This document shows, in pieces, positions 60,983-61,194 of a DNA stretch of 61,194 bases (position 1 is the stretch's first letter; each line of letters begins with the position of its first letter). Made by a program: the position numbers and the translations under genes. The notes beneath the pieces were generated by a model that worked only from the letters and a program-made list of their open reading frames with translations, was not told where the DNA came from and searched no databases. The stretch spans positions 1 through 61,194 of the forward strand of contig JAJDZN010000179.1 in assembly GCA_022824585.1 (NCBI GenBank). The letters are read 5' to 3'. This DNA comes from Bryobacterales bacterium (GTDB lineage Bacteria > Acidobacteriota > Terriglobia > Bryobacterales > UBA6623).

Positions 60983-61194
60983 CTATCCGATGGTGAGGCC
61001 TTCCAGCTTGCCGGTGCTATCGCCAAGCGCCTCGGTCGGCACGCCCACCATGTCGAGCATGGTCAGCAGCAGGTTGTTCATGGGCGTCTCGCGAGGGTAG
61101 CGCAGGTGGCGGCCGCCGGGCAGCTGGCCGCCCGCTCCGCCAGCCAGGACCAGCGGCAGGTCGTGGTGCAGGTGCTGGTTGCCGTCCGAGATCG
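60983..61194 (-). CDS. DUF1552 domain-containing protein, C-terminal end only
   Basis: The frame enters from the window edge and stops at 60983. It encodes about 70 residues: SDGNQHLHHDLPLVLAGGAG, GRHLRYPRETPMNNLLLTML and a KLEGLTIG end. This is the conserved C-terminus of DUF1552 proteins (SDGNxHxHHDLPxVLAGG). It is a second copy in addition to the gene at 1042-2289, and its N-terminal part lies outside the window. Confidence 0.85.
   Translation of the reverse strand, partial: ISDGNQHLHHDLPLVLAGGAGGQLPGGRHLRYPRETPMNNLLLTMLDMVGVPTEALGDSTGKLEGLTIG

Noticed and set aside
1..61194. Search for CRISPR arrays, rRNA genes, insertion sequences and prophage genes.
   Set aside because: No regularly spaced repeats, no rRNA sequence, no transposase, integrase or capsid-type proteins were seen.

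Overview
The window is a GC-rich bacterial chromosome segment that most resembles Acidobacteriota (Terriglobia/Bryobacterales-like). This placement is an inference from gene content: two very large TonB-dependent receptors of about 1,130-1,140 residues with an N-terminal carboxypeptidase-regulatory-like domain, paired DUF1592/PSD1 and DUF1552 proteins at both ends, four sulfatases, ThuA, BNR and FG-GAP proteins, and SMP-30 proteins. I found no rRNA, tRNA, CRISPR array, intact insertion sequence or prophage.

Layout. 1-2289 (minus): a truncated PSD1/DUF1592 c-type cytochrome protein and a DUF1552 protein. 2610-2900: the decayed 5' end of a Tat-exported multicopper oxidase gene. 3132-6554 and 9259-12642: two TonB-dependent receptor genes facing each other. 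Between them lies an accessory pocket (6555-9258) with two type II toxin-antitoxin pairs, Phd/VapC and RHH/VapC. Each pair has a palindrome with the core ATGGCCAT upstream. 12947-20210 is a conserved translation block: rplM-rpsI-rpsB-tsf-pyrH-frr-thiE-alaS. 20237-26602 holds a short-chain dehydrogenase, a GAF-like protein, a Slt-type lytic transglycosylase and a lipoprotein/permease/ATPase ABC export operon. 27022-30511 is a PhyH dioxygenase / sodium symporter / 2-hydroxyacid dehydrogenase operon, probably leaderless.

30629-32959 (all minus) is the most unusual part. An Rnl5-type RNA ligase (related to Deinococcus radiodurans DraRnl) sits behind a sharply AT-rich leader. That leader adjoins a MazE gene with a MazF toxin cut off after about 41 recognisable residues, a mutated PIN toxin and a frameshifted RHH antitoxin. 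I read this as a decaying toxin-antitoxin island in which a rearrangement placed an intact RNA ligase gene behind promoters lying in the junction DNA.

33130-51542 is mainly exported degradative or surface machinery: four sulfatases, a BNR_4 protein, ThuA-like and CBM9-like lipoproteins, beta-propeller and FG-GAP proteins, and a FAD oxidoreductase lipoprotein. Rho, a YbgC-like thioesterase, a YbdG-like MscS channel and DUF454 and DinB proteins are interspersed. Together these suggest use of sulfated polysaccharides (inference). 51612-57195 is the rimP-nusA-infB-DUF503 operon on the minus strand. It has a good promoter and an intrinsic-terminator hairpin only 15 nt before the rimP start. 57241-61194 holds an SMP-30 lactonase, a glucuronokinase-like GHMP kinase, a PspC protein, an ankyrin-repeat protein and the end of a second DUF1552 gene.

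The housekeeping operons carry several leader structures of possible regulatory meaning (rplM, rpsB, alaS, rho, rimP). Three genes (27022, 46430, 57241) have a -10 box 7-8 nt before the start codon, which suggests leaderless transcripts.
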